The notes beneath the pieces are model-generated. The model was not told where the DNA came from. It saw only the letters and a list, made by a program, of their open reading frames with translations, and made no database searches. A stretch of DNA of 64,000 nucleotides from CAWGYT01 sp963826795 (GTDB taxonomy: Bacteria; Planctomycetota; Planctomycetia; Pirellulales; Pirellulaceae), in the NCBI GenBank assembly GCA_963826795.1, contig CAWGYT010000003.1, forward strand, positions 62,001 to 126,000. The letters run 5' to 3'. Positions 27,609 to 41,100 of the stretch are shown piece after piece. The translations under genes were made by a program, and so were the position numbers. Every line of letters starts with the position of its first letter. Within the stretch, counting starts at the first letter, position 1.

Positions 27609-29160
27609 CGCTGCGATCTCATCGCCGCCCGCGCCGCCGAGGATCAGGTCGACGCCGCTGCCGGTGGTGATCAGGTCGGCCCCGCCGACACTCCAGGCGG
27701 TCGACTCGATCCAGTCCAGATCGCTGGGATCGCTGTCCGAGGTGTAGCCGTAGGTGTAAACGGCGGTCTCCGTATCGACCGGAACGCCGCCGTTGAGCGG
27801 GTCCGTTGCGTCCACCGGCTTCGTCGGATCGACGGCCAGGGAAATTTCCGCCGTCGTCGCCGCATTGTCCAGCGTTTGAGCGAAGACCAGCAGTCCGCTG
27901 TCGCCCAGCACGAGATTGTTGCCGTCGCCGGCGTCGACCACATCGCGGAAGTCGCCGCTGGTCGCCGTCTCCAGCGTGTCGCCCGAGACGCCGGCCAAGA
28001 TGATGTCATTGCCGCCGAGCGTCGTGACGCGGTCGTTGCCGCCGATCGCGGGCGCGGTCGACATCACCCGCCCGAGCGTAATCGTTGCCGGTCCGAATGT
28101 CGCTCCGTCGCCCAAGCGGGCCGCATCGCTCGTGGCCGACACGATCTGGCCGTTGTCGCCGAAGACCAGGTTGTCGCCGGCCCCCGCTGCGATCTCATCG
28201 CCGCCCGCGCCGCCGAGGATCAGGTCGACGCCGCTGCCGGTGGTGATCAGGTCGGCCCCGCCGACACTCCAGGCGGTCGACTCGATCCAGTCGAGATCGC
28301 TGGGATCGCTGTCCGAGGTGTAGCCGTAGGTGTAAACGGCGGTCTCCGTATCGACCGGAACGCCGCCGTTGAGCGGGTCCGTTGCGTCCACCGGCTTCGT
28401 CGGATCGACCGCCAGGGAAATTTCCGCCGTCGTCGCCGCATCGTCCAGCGGTTGAGCGAAGACCAGCAGTCCGCTGTCGCCGAGCACCAGGTTGTTGCCG
28501 TCGCCGGCGTCGACCACATCGCGGAAGTCGCCGCTGGTCGCCGTCTCCAGCGTGTCGCCCGAGACGCCAGCCAGGATGATGTCATTGCCGCCGAGCGTCG
28601 TGACGCGGTCGTTGCCGCCGATCACCGGCGCGGTCGACATCACCCGCCCGAGCGTGATCGTTGCCGGTCCGAATGTCGCTCCGTCGCCCAAGCGGGCCGC
28701 ATCGCTCGTGGCCGACACGATCTGGCCGTTGTCGCCGAAGACCAGGTTGTCGCCGGCCCCCGCTGCGATCTCATCGCCGCCCGCGCCGCCGAGGATCAGG
28801 TCGACGCCGCTGCCGGTGGTGATCAGGTCGGCCCCGCCCACACTCCAGGCGGTCGACTCGATCCAGTCCAGGTCACTGGGATCCGCTGTCCGAGGTGTAG
28901 CTGTAGGTGTAAACGGCGGTCTCCGTATCGACCGGCACGCCGCCATTGAGCGGGTCCGTCGCGTCCACCGGCTTCGTCGGATCGACGGCCAGGGAAATTT
29001 CCGCCGTCGTCGCCGCATTGTCCAGCGTTTGAGCGAAGACCAGCAGTCCGCTGTCGCCGAGCACCAGGTTATTGCCGTCGCCGGCGTCGACCACATCGCG
29101 GAAGTCGCCGCTGGTCGCCGTCTCCAGCGTGTCGCCCGAGATGCCAGCCAGGATGATGTC
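26161..29160 (-). repeat. Tandem array of 576-bp (192-residue) near-identical repeats
   Basis: The landmark GCAGTCCGCT occurs at 26161, 26737, 27313, 27890, 28466 and 29043. Intervals are 576, 576, 577, 576 and 577, giving five full units plus diverged flanks. The two 577 units each contain one extra C, exactly where the frame breaks. Units alternate between two types (CAGCACGAGATTGTT and GAGCACCAGGTTGTT; GATCGCGGGCGCGG and GATCACCGGCGCGG), so the last event was duplication of a 1152-bp pair. Each unit codes RTX-like turns (GGNDIILAGVSGDT, GAGGDEIAAGAGDNLVFGD). The antisense strand is also open across the array, an effect of repetition. Confidence 0.92.
27608..28883 (-). CDS. Giant secreted protein, segment 3 (inside the 192-residue array)
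   Basis: About 425 residues made only of the 192-residue repeat: DLDWIESTAWSVGGADLITT, then GSGVDLILGGAGGDEIAAGA, DNLVFGDNGQIVSATSDAAR, then IGGNDRVTTLGGNDIILAGV, and so on. It is joined to segment 2 at about 28883 and to segment 4 at about 27608, each by one surplus C that makes that repeat 577 instead of 576 bases. The frame itself continues past both ends as nonsense (to 29228 and 27429), which should not be counted as protein. Glycine/aspartate turns suggest Ca-binding. Confidence 0.85.
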
Positions 29161-32100
29161 ATTGCCCGCTCCTGCATGCACGGCGTCATTTCCGCCGATC
29201 CCAGGCGACGTTGACATGACAAGGCCAAGCGTTAGCGGTACACCTGCGAACAACGCGCCGTTGCCGAATGGCGATTCATTCGACTTCGCGGCAATGATTT
29301 GTCCGTGGTCGCCCAAGACGAGATTTCCAGCATCCGGCTCTGTTCCTGCGACCTCGCAGTCATGCACCACAATCCTGTCTGCGCCGGAACCTCCAATCAC
29401 GATATCCACACCAAGGCCTGTCGTGATCAGGTCACCAGCACCTTGGTCCGTGTCCGTGCTCACGATCCTTCCGATGTCATCCCGGAGTCCGTCGTCGACG
29501 ACAAACGCGATGTAACCGTTATCGCCGAAAACGAGGTTGTTACCGTCTCCCGCGTGAATCGTATCGACGCCGAGTCCTCCGAGCACGAGATCGTTGCCGT
29601 CGCTGGCCAAGATCGTGTCGTCATGTTTTCCAGCGAGCTGCAGCGTGGTCGCGCGTACATCGAGCAACTTGTTCGTGGGCGCGGGACGGAACGTATCGAT
29701 CACATTCGAGACGTCGAAACTAAGGATTTCGTGGCTGCCTGTGTCGGTTTGATACGTAACGCTTCCATGGTCTCCCACGAGGATATCATCGGCCACCGAT
29801 ACGTCATAATCGACATCTTCGCCCGTGAGGAAATCGTCTCCTTCGCCACCAAACAGAATGTCGCTGGCGGTACCGCCGAAGATGATGTCGTCGCCGTACC
29901 CGCCCTTCACGATATCGCGGCCTTCTCCCGCAAACGCCCGCACCGCCAGTCCAGCATGTGAGGCGTCGATCACGTCACTGCCTTCGAGCCCAAGAATGTC
30001 GAGTCGGCGAAGCGTCTCGTCTCCCAAAGTAAGATGAGCTGGATTCGCGAGATCATCGGCGGCCGTGATCCAGAAATTGTCGTCGCCGCGATTGCCGTAA
30101 ACGGTCGTGATGGTGGCGCCGTCGAGTCCGTTCGGGCCGCTCAGATTCACGCTGGGGATGTTGATCGTATCGTCGTCCAGACCGGCCCAGATATTGACGC
30201 CACCACCGAAGGTGCCACCCGTCGCCTCGTAGTTGATCGTGGCCGGGGCCAGCCCGTTCAGGCTGTTTTCGGTGAGCACCACGTTGGTGTCGGCGTCCGG
30301 ATCACCAAAGTCGCTAACGTTCAGGGTGTTGCTTCCGAATCCCGCGTCAAGCGTCAGCGTGCCGAGCACGTTATCGAGGCTCCCGTTAATCACCGAAGGA
30401 CTTGCCGCTGTGTTCAGCAAGTTGTCCAAGGCACCCGTGATGAGAGCTGGATCGAACGAGACGTTGAGGACGTCATTTCCGAGGTGCGTGTTGACCGTCG
30501 TCTCGGCCGACGTTCCCAAGACGTCGAAGGTATCACTGCCGGATCCAAGATCGATATTGAGTGTCTCGATATCAAAGTAGTTGATCCCGTCACGGCGTGA
30601 GGCGAGTCTCACCGCACCGGCCGACAAAAGGCTGGAGTCAACGGCTTGAATGCCGTCACCACCGTGTGCCCCGCGGAAAGTGATAACAAACCGATCACCG
30701 TGCCGACTTACCGAGACATTGCGTGTATAAGACTTGGTCGGATCCGAGTTATCGGGATCAAGAATGGGTTGCAGGATCTGCAGGAATTCGCTCTCGGTCG
30801 CTTGCACCGAGATTTCATCGGTCCACACGCCCAGCACTTTCAGCCTGAAGCTTCCCGTGGCGCCGCCAGTTAAGCTCAATGTCTGAACGCGGTTGCTGAA
30901 CGGCTCGGTTGCCGTGGCGCTCGAGTTGACCTCAAGCGTCTGAATCGTGCCATTCGGCCTGACGTTACCGTCGGAATCACTGACGGTCGCGATTACGTCG
31001 TACGATCCATCCGGCAGTTGGTTCTGGGTGGGAATCGTAAGAGCCCAACTTCCGATCGTTGTGTCTACGATCAGGCCGTTGCCGGTCGTGTAGTCAACGC
31101 CGTTGACCGACACATTCAGGCGATCGGCGGCGGCCATGATAACCGAGCCGGCGAGTGTCGGAGTCGGCGAGTCGCTTTGAATGACCTGCGTCGGCGCCGT
31201 CCTTGTCCCGACACGTCGAGTTACCACGTCAACATCCACGGACGAATCCGGAGCTGCGACAAGCGTATTGACCGCCGTTTCGTCCCAGTACAGCTCAGGC
31301 ACGTCCTGGCCGGCCAAGTCTCCGCCGAAGTTCACGATGTAGGCTTCGCCCTGTCGTACGACGCGGATTCCACTGCTTCCGAACAGGCCATTCAGGGCGG
31401 TCGCGAGATCCGTTTCGGTGACTTTCGCGTCAAGCACGACCGAGCCCACGACGGACGTTTCAACTCCCGCCAGCGTGACGACGCCGTTGACCGCGAGTGT
31501 AAAGAGTCCCTCCGCGGCACGTACCGTAAGCACCTGCTGCTCCGCAAGACTCGGCATCCCCAATCCCGTCAAGGAAGTATTGGTAAGCGTGCCAACGTTG
31601 TCTTCGGTGTCATTGGAGTCATCGATATTCAGTTCATCCGTCGCGGAATCCAGTCCACCAAAGATGGTCAGCAGTCCAGCAATCTCGTCGACAGTTTGTC
31701 GTTGGCCACCCACGTTGATGGTGTCGGCTGCCGCACCGGTGTCGATCAGCGTGGGACCGTAGAGCGTCTCGACATGGAAGGTATCGCTGCCGTCGGCACC
31801 GTAAATACTGGTCGTTCCGGCATGGGTCGACAGGACGGTGAATGTGTCGTTTCCAGAGCCCAGGTGAATGTTGAGCGACTCGATGTTCTGATAGGTGATT
31901 CCACCCTGAATCAGCCGGTCGCCGACATAAACATCCGGCCCCATTCCGAGACCGTAGATGCGGTCCTCGGTCAACCAGCCGACATCATCCGCTGGGCTGT
32001 TGTTGTTCAGCAGATTCAGAACATCGACCTGCAGGTCTTCGTTCGCAGTGATGTTCGGGTTCAAGGGCGTGAAGAAATATCCCGATCCGGCAGTGGGCTG

Positions 32101-35100
32101 TGGAATTGCTGAATCCCAGCCGGTGCTCAAGACAACCGTGTCGTACTTGACGGCGGCGTGGTAGTGGTCATCCTCATCAATGATGGACGCCAAGGCGTTC
32201 ACCACGTCCTGGAGTGTATCACCCGCCACCGCGGTGTAGGTGAAGGTCTGACTGGTGGACTGGACAATGCTGCCAGAACTGTCGCGATCCTGGTGCTCGA
32301 TCGTGACAGCGTAGACACCGCTGGACTGTTCAGCGATGGGAATTTCGACAAGTTTCCAGTGAAGACCAGAGGGCGACACGGGAGTTCCGGTGATCCGTCC
32401 AGTTCCGTTGCCAAGCGTGACCGTAAAGCTCGCGGCCGCCCCGTCAATCTCGATGGACTGACCGTTGCTTTGGGTGTCTGCATACTCGCCGCTGATATCG
32501 TCTCGGATTTGTGTCGCCAATTGTTCGGCCACGGCAAACAGCGTGAGGCCGTCGTTTGCATTGGTCGTGTAGGCGTACTGCTTGTTGTCGACGATGATCG
32601 ACCAGATCTGGTTGGCCGAGACGAATCCTTCGAGCTTGACGGTTGCCTTGCTGTACAGGGTGCCGACGTTGCCCGTTCCGGCGAGCGTCCCGGTGGCGGT
32701 TGTCGTCAGGGTGTCGGTCTCGTCTTCCACTTTGACGGCGATCGTCGTGCTGGCGAGCCGATCCGAAGTTAGCTCGACCTGATTCTGGCGGGAGTCGAGA
32801 TCGAAGAAAGTAAATGAATAAGTGAACTCGTCGATTCGTGGATCAAAGCCCGGCATGACGCCACGGATCGGATCGACGTACGTTGCGTTCGCGTCCGTGA
32901 TGCTCGCCTGACCGCTGATCGTCCCCGCGTCCGTGAGTGCACCGTCGGCCAGCAAGAAATTGTTCTCGCCTGGCAGCATCAGCGGGTCCGTGAGGAATGT
33001 CTCGGCGATGACCTGCAGTCCGCCATCAAGGGTAATCGGCCCGCGCACGACGTTGACTCGTTGTCGATCCAGCGATGCAAGCACCTTCGCATCGCCACCA
33101 TCCTTGACGTTGTCGTCGATGGCATCGACACGAACTTGTTGAGGAATACTCCAATTCGCGGACGTGAACTTCAGCTGCGGAGTAATCGTCGCGCCACCGA
33201 GGCTTTCCTTATCGATATTCAAAGCCGCAGACACCGATTGGCTGACGGCAGCCGAGCTGGTGATGCGAATTACGCGGCCCAGAACGCTGGCTCGGTAGTC
33301 GCTGCTGGCATCGATCAGTTGCTGCAATTCGCTCGCCACCGCGGCGAGATCATCGCCGAAACCGACAACGTGGCTGAAGGCGTTGTTCGTGTCATCGTCC
33401 AACGTCAGAGTCCACGTCTCGCCGATCGTGGTCTCGCCCGTCAGCTCCACGGTCGTCGTCGAGCTGATCGTGGCTTTGCCTTGGCTGCCCGGAGTCGCAC
33501 TGAGCGTGAAGTCAGCGCCGTCGACACGATAGATGGTCAGCCTGCGATTTCTGACGGTCGCCGTGTACTGGGTATCGCTGCCGATCTTGATCTGCAGCCC
33601 ACGGGCAACGGCGGCGACATCGTCCGAACCGCCGACTTCATATTCGAAATCGGTTCCGTCCAAACTGATCTGCCATACTTCTCCCTCGGTGACGTTTCCG
33701 CTCCACGCGACCACTTTCGTCGTTCGTAGCTCACCTCCACCCGTTGTAGCGAAGAACGGTGGCATCGCGTTGGAATCGACCTTGATGGCAAAGTCGGCAT
33801 TGAAAGTTTGATTTGAGGCCTTGGTATAGGTCTCGATGACAAGCCGCGTCTCACTTCCACTGACACTGAAGTCCGCGTTGTAATTCGGATCGCCGGTTCC
33901 GGCCGCGAATTTGTCCGCGAGCTGTGAGCGGAATTGATCGGCGATGTACTCCAGCGGCGTTTGCCCGGCCGATAATGTTTCGTTCCCCGTCCACTGGTAC
34001 GAGGCGACCTCCACGGCGTCGATGCGGATCAGCCAGACTTCGCCCGGAGTCGGTTCGCCGGTCAACTCGATCTCCGCCTGCGGCGTCGCGACGGTGACCT
34101 GAACTGCCTCATTCTGGCCAAAATCCGAATCGGGATCGAAGGCCAGGCTCGCGTTGTACGTGCGTGTGGGACGTGGCACCACGTTGACAGCCGTGTCCGT
34201 CCCTGGGTTCTTGCTCAAGACGACGGAATAGCTTTCTCCTTGCGGCACGTAACTCAGATCGTTCCGCATGCTGTAGGAGAATTCCAGCCCACTGGTGGCG
34301 TCCAGGGACGAGTTGAATTTCTGGTCGAGCGTATAGGTGTTGGATTGAGCATCGTAGGCCACGATCTTGGCTGAATTGCCCAAACCGAGCCCCTCGACGA
34401 CCGTCAGATCCTTACCGACCAGGTCGATCGCGGCGCTGTTCACCAGATGTCTCTGCAACGAAATGTTCAAGTCGTAGGCGGTGCCTGCGTAGACGCCTTC
34501 GTTTGGTTTGTCGACGAAGTTATAGGAATTGTCTTCCCAATCGACGAACGAACCGACCTGAATTTTGTAGAAACCTGGATTCGTGAAAACGACTTCCATG
34601 AACGGGTCGAGTGCCGAAAAACTACCAGGGTCAATGACGTTTGGATCAGCCAATGCAGTCGGCGTATTCAGTTGGTCGATCCGGTGCCGGGTCACATCCG
34701 CGCCGCTGACCTGAAATGTGGTGACCCCGTCGACCGCTTCCAGGACAAGGTAAGGAATCGCGGTGAACGACACGGTGCGGTCTTGAAACGCCGAATACCC
34801 TTGATAAACCCCGTTGATGACCACCGGCTCATAGACGCGGAACGACCTGCTTCCTTCCCCGTAACTGGCGTGATCGATATCGAACACGGCCTGCACCGTC
34901 CCGCCACCCGCATCGACTTCCACCGAGAATCCCGTGAACCAGGATGAAACTCCCGTGGCAATCGCGAGCGGAATCTCGATCGACCCCGTCACGTAGGCGG
35001 ATGTGTCGTACAATCCGCCGAACTGCGTGTCGATTTTCTGCGCCAGCCGACTGGCAATCGACGCCAGGTTCTCGCGGGGAGAAGTCGTCACGGAATACTC

Positions 35101-38100
35101 CACGCCATTGAGCGTGACCGTCCAGACTTCGTTGTCCGATGGCTGCGGCAACTGTTCCAGCGAGATGGTCGCCGCCGTATAGTGCGTGTTCGTCGCGGGC
35201 AGGGTCGATTCGGTGTCTGGAGTGAACCGCGTTTCGGTGACGCGATCGATCGCCAGTTCGCCGAAGTCGGAGCTTTGCAGCGTCAATGTCGGAGTTCCGT
35301 TGCCGGAGACCACATAACCCGACGACTGGAGCTGGCCTGCGTAATAGTCCGTGACGTGCGGGATGCCATTCGCCGTCGCGGCGTGCGGGTTGCCGCCAAC
35401 CAGCGCCCCGTCGACGGTCACATTCCACTCGTCGCCAATCTGCGAATTATTGCCCGCCGGATCGAACCCGATTTGTTGCTCCCAATTGAGCAGCGCTGTG
35501 CCGTTGCTTACAACCTGAGCTCCAGCAACTGGCGGCGCGACGTAAGCATTACTGAGATCGTATGCGGGGACGGTCGAGCTCCCCACGTGTGTGACAATCA
35601 CCCGGTCGCTGAGCGTGTAGACGGCGTATCCCTGGCCGAGAGATGCATCCAGTTGAGCCGCCAGGAGACCGGCGATGGATGCCAGCGATTCGCTGGGATC
35701 CGTCACCGTATGCGAAGCGGCTGGAGTGTTCGTGGAGACGGAGTCGACATCGCTTATCGTCCAGACCTCGTTCGCGATGCCCACGCCGTCCAAGGTCGAG
35801 AGCGTGGCCGCGGCGCTGCCGACGTCCAGTGGCTTGCTCAGGTACACGTCGATGGCGCCGCTACCGATCCGGGTCAGAAACACGTTGCTCCCGTCATGGC
35901 TGGCCGCGTAGCCGGTCGGCAACGCCGAGTTGAGTGCCAATGTCAGGCCGTCCAGCGTTCCAGGATTCAACTCGTTGGCCAGGACCGACGATCCAGCGAT
36001 TGCCACGACTCGCCAGGGATCCGCAACTCCGTTGCTGGACAGACCGTCGGTCGTCAAGGTCGTGATCCCCGCAACACCCGACTCAAGCGGATTTCCGGCC
36101 AGCGTGTAGCTGCCGCTGGAATTGTGGATGAAGACGGACTCACCGACCGCCTCGGCCGCGTAGTTGCCCCGGCGCAGCTGATCGGCCAGTTGACCGGCAA
36201 GATATTGTCGTTGGGCCGCAGCGGACGTCGTTGGCTCGGACGACGGATTGCTGCCCCAGGTGTAGCTGGCGGCAAACGGGTTCGTCTCCGACACCTTCAG
36301 CGACCACACTTGCCCGTCGGTCGGCGCGCCCGTCAGTGTCACGCCGTGGTTCAGCGGATTGTCGCTGGCGACAGTGGCACCGTTGAGTGTGAAATTCGCG
36401 GCGCCCTGCTTGCTAATGACAATCGCCTCGCCCAAGGCCGTTGCCGTGTAGCCCTGATTGCCGTCCAACGAAGTCGCCAACTCCTCTGCGATGTACTCAA
36501 GTGCCGACTGCCCACCGGCCAGGGACTCGGTTCCAAGCCACTCGTAGCTGGCGGACAAAACGTCGCCACTCAGCCGCACGGCCCAAACTCGACCGTCGGA
36601 CGGCGTTCCCGCGAGTCGCAGTGAAGCGTGCGTCGGGTCGACAAAACTCCCCTCGTTCGATGCAACGGAGATCGTGAAGCTGCTGGCGGCCGTCGTACTA
36701 TTTCCATAGGTCGTTTCAATCGTGATCTCGTTTGCGTTCGAGCCGTTGCCGACCGACGCGGCGTAGGTATGTCCATTCAGGGTGAAGGTGGAGCCAAGCC
36801 GGTTCAGGAGTTGGGATGCGATGTTGCTCGCGGATGCATTTCCCGTCACGGTGTATCTAACGCGTCGTGTAGCGCTTCCGTCGGTGACGACGAATTGCCA
36901 CACGCTGCCAGCGGTTGCGGCACTCGGCGTCTGGACAATCACTTTGCCCTCGTACTGTTGCCCATTGTTTGATGCAGCGGGTGCCTCAATCTTGAGTCCC
37001 GTCGCATTCGCGTTGGTTGAGACGTCCGGCACAAGAGTGGCCTGGCGGAGCTCGAGGCTGGTTCCCCCGGTCACCACAATCTGGTTTTCGACCGACTTGG
37101 CGGAATAGTTGGTCAAGCTGTCCAGCTCATTCGCCAACTGCATCGCAATGAAAGGCAGCGCGGGTTGGCCCTCCGTGCCGAGCCATTGATAGGCGGCACT
37201 TCTGACGAACGTGCCTGAGTCAAAGAGGTTGACCTGCCACCACTGCCCGGCGACCTCCGTACCGGAAAGTGAGATAACCTCGGATGAAGACGCTTGGTAT
37301 TCACCGGTCACGTCGGTCAACGTAAACGTCGCACCGGGTTTGCTCACGGCCACGCTGTCGCCGACGGCCGACGCCGTGTAGCCATTGGTGCTCAGTTGCG
37401 ATGCCAATTGAGTGGCGATGTAGTTAAGCTTTGTTTGACCTCCGGATAGCGTTTCATTGTCAGTCCACTGATACTGCGCAGTCGGAACGCTAGGATCATC
37501 AAGCTGGACGGCCCAGACCTGGCCGGCGACAGGGTTGCCCGTGAGCACGATGTCGTGCGAGACAGGCGTCGAGTACTCCCCGCTGGCCGGGATGATGAGG
37601 TCGAACGCCGTCTGCGTCGCGTGACTCACAACGAGACTCGCGCCATCCGAGGCAGCGGCAAAGCCGCCGGCTTGCAATTGATTTGCAAGCTGAGTGGCAA
37701 TCGTGGCAAGTTGTTGCTGGGGCGTTCCCGATTCGGCTCCCGTGACGACATAAGTCGCCGTGTTGATTACCGCATTCGCGTTGGCCGTATCAACAAGAGA
37801 GACTGCCCAAACCTGGCCCGCGGATGGCGTGCCGGAGAGCGTGACGCCCCGCGTAGTCGCCGAGAACGGTCGTTTGAGAGCCAAGGTAAACGATTGGCCC
37901 TGCAAGTTGCTTGCGACAAGAGCATTGCCGTCGCTGGCGGCGCGGAAGCCGCTGACGTTGAACGCAAGGTTCAGGTTGTCAGCCAGCTCCATCGCGACAT
38001 CCGCGTTGCTTTCGGTGCCGTCGGCGAGATAGCTGCCTTCGTAGACCGTGCCGCTGGATGCATCAACCGCGGTCACTTTCCAGGTGCCCGCGGCAACGCT

Positions 38101-41100
38101 ACCGCTAACTTCCACGCCGCGGCTCTCGACATTCGCTTGCTGGACAGGATTGATCGCCCCTTGCGTGCCCGCGACAACGGAGGCGGTGGCGGTAAAAGCG
38201 TCCGCCCGGGTCGAGCCGTCATTGAAGATTCGCAGGATGTTGTTGGCCGCGTCATAGGTCGCGGTCAGCACGTTGTAAAATGGGGAGCTCGAATGATTGA
38301 GCTGGTCCCGTAAGGACTGTCCGACGGTATCGATCGGCTCACCGCCCAGCGACACATGGTGTGTCAAGGTGTGCGTCTGCGCGGAAGTGGTTAGCGTCAC
38401 GGACCAATCCTCGAAACTCGAGGCGGCACCTCCGGGTGCGGTCAAGTTGAACGAGACGTCCGTCCATTTCGCGTTGTCCGCACTTACGGGCGTCCCGCTG
38501 ACCGTCGCGCGTCCCTCCGAGGTCGGTCCCGACTTGGAGAACTCGACGCTAAAGCCGCCGGATTTCGTGATCTGCACCGAAGCGCCCGTCGCGCTCGCGG
38601 CGTAGCCCGAGACGCCGTCGAGTATCGCTGCCAACTCGGTCGCGATAAATCCAAGTTCGCCGCCCGAGGTGACGGGGCCGATTCCCGCGGTGGCCATCGG
38701 ACTGACAGCTAGATTCGCTGGCGGATTGGCAATCACGTAGCCGCCCAGTCCATCGGACGTTGCGGCAGCAGATGTCTGCCCGAAACGCTGGAGTGCCGCG
38801 GTGATGGCGCTGGCGTCGGCATTCCACGGAAGGACTTCGTAACTGCTCCCGTCCGTCAGAACATAGACGCCGGACGTGCCTGAGACCGTCAGCAGCGGCT
38901 GAACTGTGCTCCCGCCCAGACTCGCGCCCGCATCCTCGCTCACACTCAAGGTCGGAGCAGGAAGCAGGGTCTCACTAAAACGAAGTTGTTTGACATTGGC
39001 CGTCTGGCCTTCGGTCACGAACACGGAGTTGGCGGGAATACTCGTCAGCGTTTCCAGCGCGAGTTCTAGCTCGGCCGCATTGGCATTTGATGGCAGAGCG
39101 AGCCATTGCGTCCCATCCGTCAGGACGTAGACGTCATTTCCGCCCGACGTGATCGTTAAGTAGGTTTCGCTGCCGGTCCACGTGTAACTGGCGGTTTGAC
39201 TTCCGTCCAGCTGGATGGTCCAGGTTTCGCCGACTTCTGGCTGCCCCGTCCGTTCCAGCGTGACAGTCGCGTCGCTGAACGTCACCGCCCCACTGGAATC
39301 CGTGGCCACGACGCCCGTCTTCATGACGGTGGCGGCATTGGCCACATCGTGCGTCAGGTCGAACCAGAAACCGCTCTCGTCCGAAATGCTGAGCACGCCG
39401 TTGCTGGCATTCACTTCGTAGGGAGCCTCGAGGGGCTTTTGCTGGGCAACAATTGCCTGAATTCCCGCGGCGACATCGGCCAGCGACTGATCGGTGGCGA
39501 GCACCGTGTAAACGTAGTCTTTGCCATTGACCGCGAGTGTCCACTGGTCGCCGGTCGCCGGTGTTCCGCCGGTCAGCGCCAGGTTAGCACTCGTGTAGTA
39601 CACTCGCGCACTTTGCGTCGCGGGATCACTTTCGACCGTGCCACCGGAATTGACGGTACCGGCCGGTCGCCTCAACATTTCCGGAGTGACGGCGAACGTG
39701 TACGTATCAATGCGTCCGTCTCCGGTGCCGTTGACGACGACGTAAGGAGTTGACGAATCAATTTGTGGCGTGCCCTGGGCTGCGATCGTGCTGTTGCCGA
39801 TGTCGGAGTTGTAGAAGGTAAACCACTTATCGCCGGTGGTCGGATAGGTCATGCCGTTGGGTATCGAGTCTTCGAGACTTTGGCCCACGCGGCTCGAGTC
39901 GTTCTCTGCGACGGGCTCCGGGGCGAAGATGAAGTCGCTGACCGGATGGTTCTCGATCGAGATTTGGAGATCGTAATTGACCCCTTCCGGGATTCCGGAC
40001 GAGTAATTGTTGAGCCAATAAATCCAGTTCGAAATTCCGATCGTGTAAGTTCCGGGTGCCGTGAAGTTGTAGGTCAGATAGTCATCCAGCCAGGTACTGC
40101 TTCCCGTGCCGCCGACACTTGGCGGCGACCAGCCGCGGCCGACCGCCAGCAGACGACTCTGGTCGTTGTAAAGCCGGAGCTGCGAGCCCCAAACGGTCGC
40201 GTCGGTTCGCTCGAATCCATGGTCAACGTCGAACGTCGCGGTGACGTACTTCGTCGTGCTGCCCGGCAGCGTTTTGCTTGATTGCTCCAGCATGGCGGGC
40301 GAAATGGTGAAGCTGTAGTAATCCAACTCTCCATCCCCGATCCCCTTGACCGTCAGATGTTCCGTCGAATTCGGCTGGGTCCCGTCAAACAATTCGGGGT
40401 TATAGCCGTCGCTCCAAGAGGCGAAATCGGTTGGCTGTGCGTTGGAAAGCGTATGATTTTCGCCGTTTGAATAGAGGATTGGCGTTCCGAACGCTCCGAC
40501 CAACTGAGTCACTGCTCTGGCCGAGGGACTGTAGTCCGGCAGAGAAGTTGCCTTGCTGGTAATGTCCTGCTCGAGCGCCTCCGCCAGGGCGAAGAGGCTT
40601 GTATCGGTGCCGATCGTGGCCTTGTACACATAGGCGGAGCCATTTTCTCGGACCGTCAAATTCCAGACTTCTCCTTGCTGAATCGCGCCACTCAGCGCGA
40701 TCCGCAGCGTTTGCTTGTCTGGCGAGATGTCGACCGTGTAGCGGCCTTCAGGCAGATTGGTGGCCGACGATGGCTGGTTGATCGTGATGTCGGCCGACTC
40801 GAAAACAGCGCCCGTCCGGGTGAGCGTCAGAACGGCGCCGTCGACGGTCTCGCTGACAACTTTTCCGCTACCGAGAATCGCCCGATCCGTCGGCTCAATC
40901 ACATCCGTTGAACCAAGCGGCTGATTGACCAAGACGACCTGCGTATCGTCATCGGCGATCGTGACGTCGATCGGGTCAACTCGCAGCGATCGTTGGTCGG
41001 CGCTTGCCGCATAGTCATACGGAACGCCGTTCAACTGGAGGGACGCCGCGAAATTCGAGAGAATTGGATCCGTCGTCGTTCCGCCCAAGTCGAAGACGCC

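Noticed and set aside
25547..28949. Long + strand open frames (up to ~700 codons) opposite the giant gene
   Set aside because: They lie in the repeat array and its flanks, are rich in Arg/Ala/Asp, have no start signals or recognisable domains, and run straight through the surplus-base sites. They are the antisense of repetitive GC-rich coding sequence.
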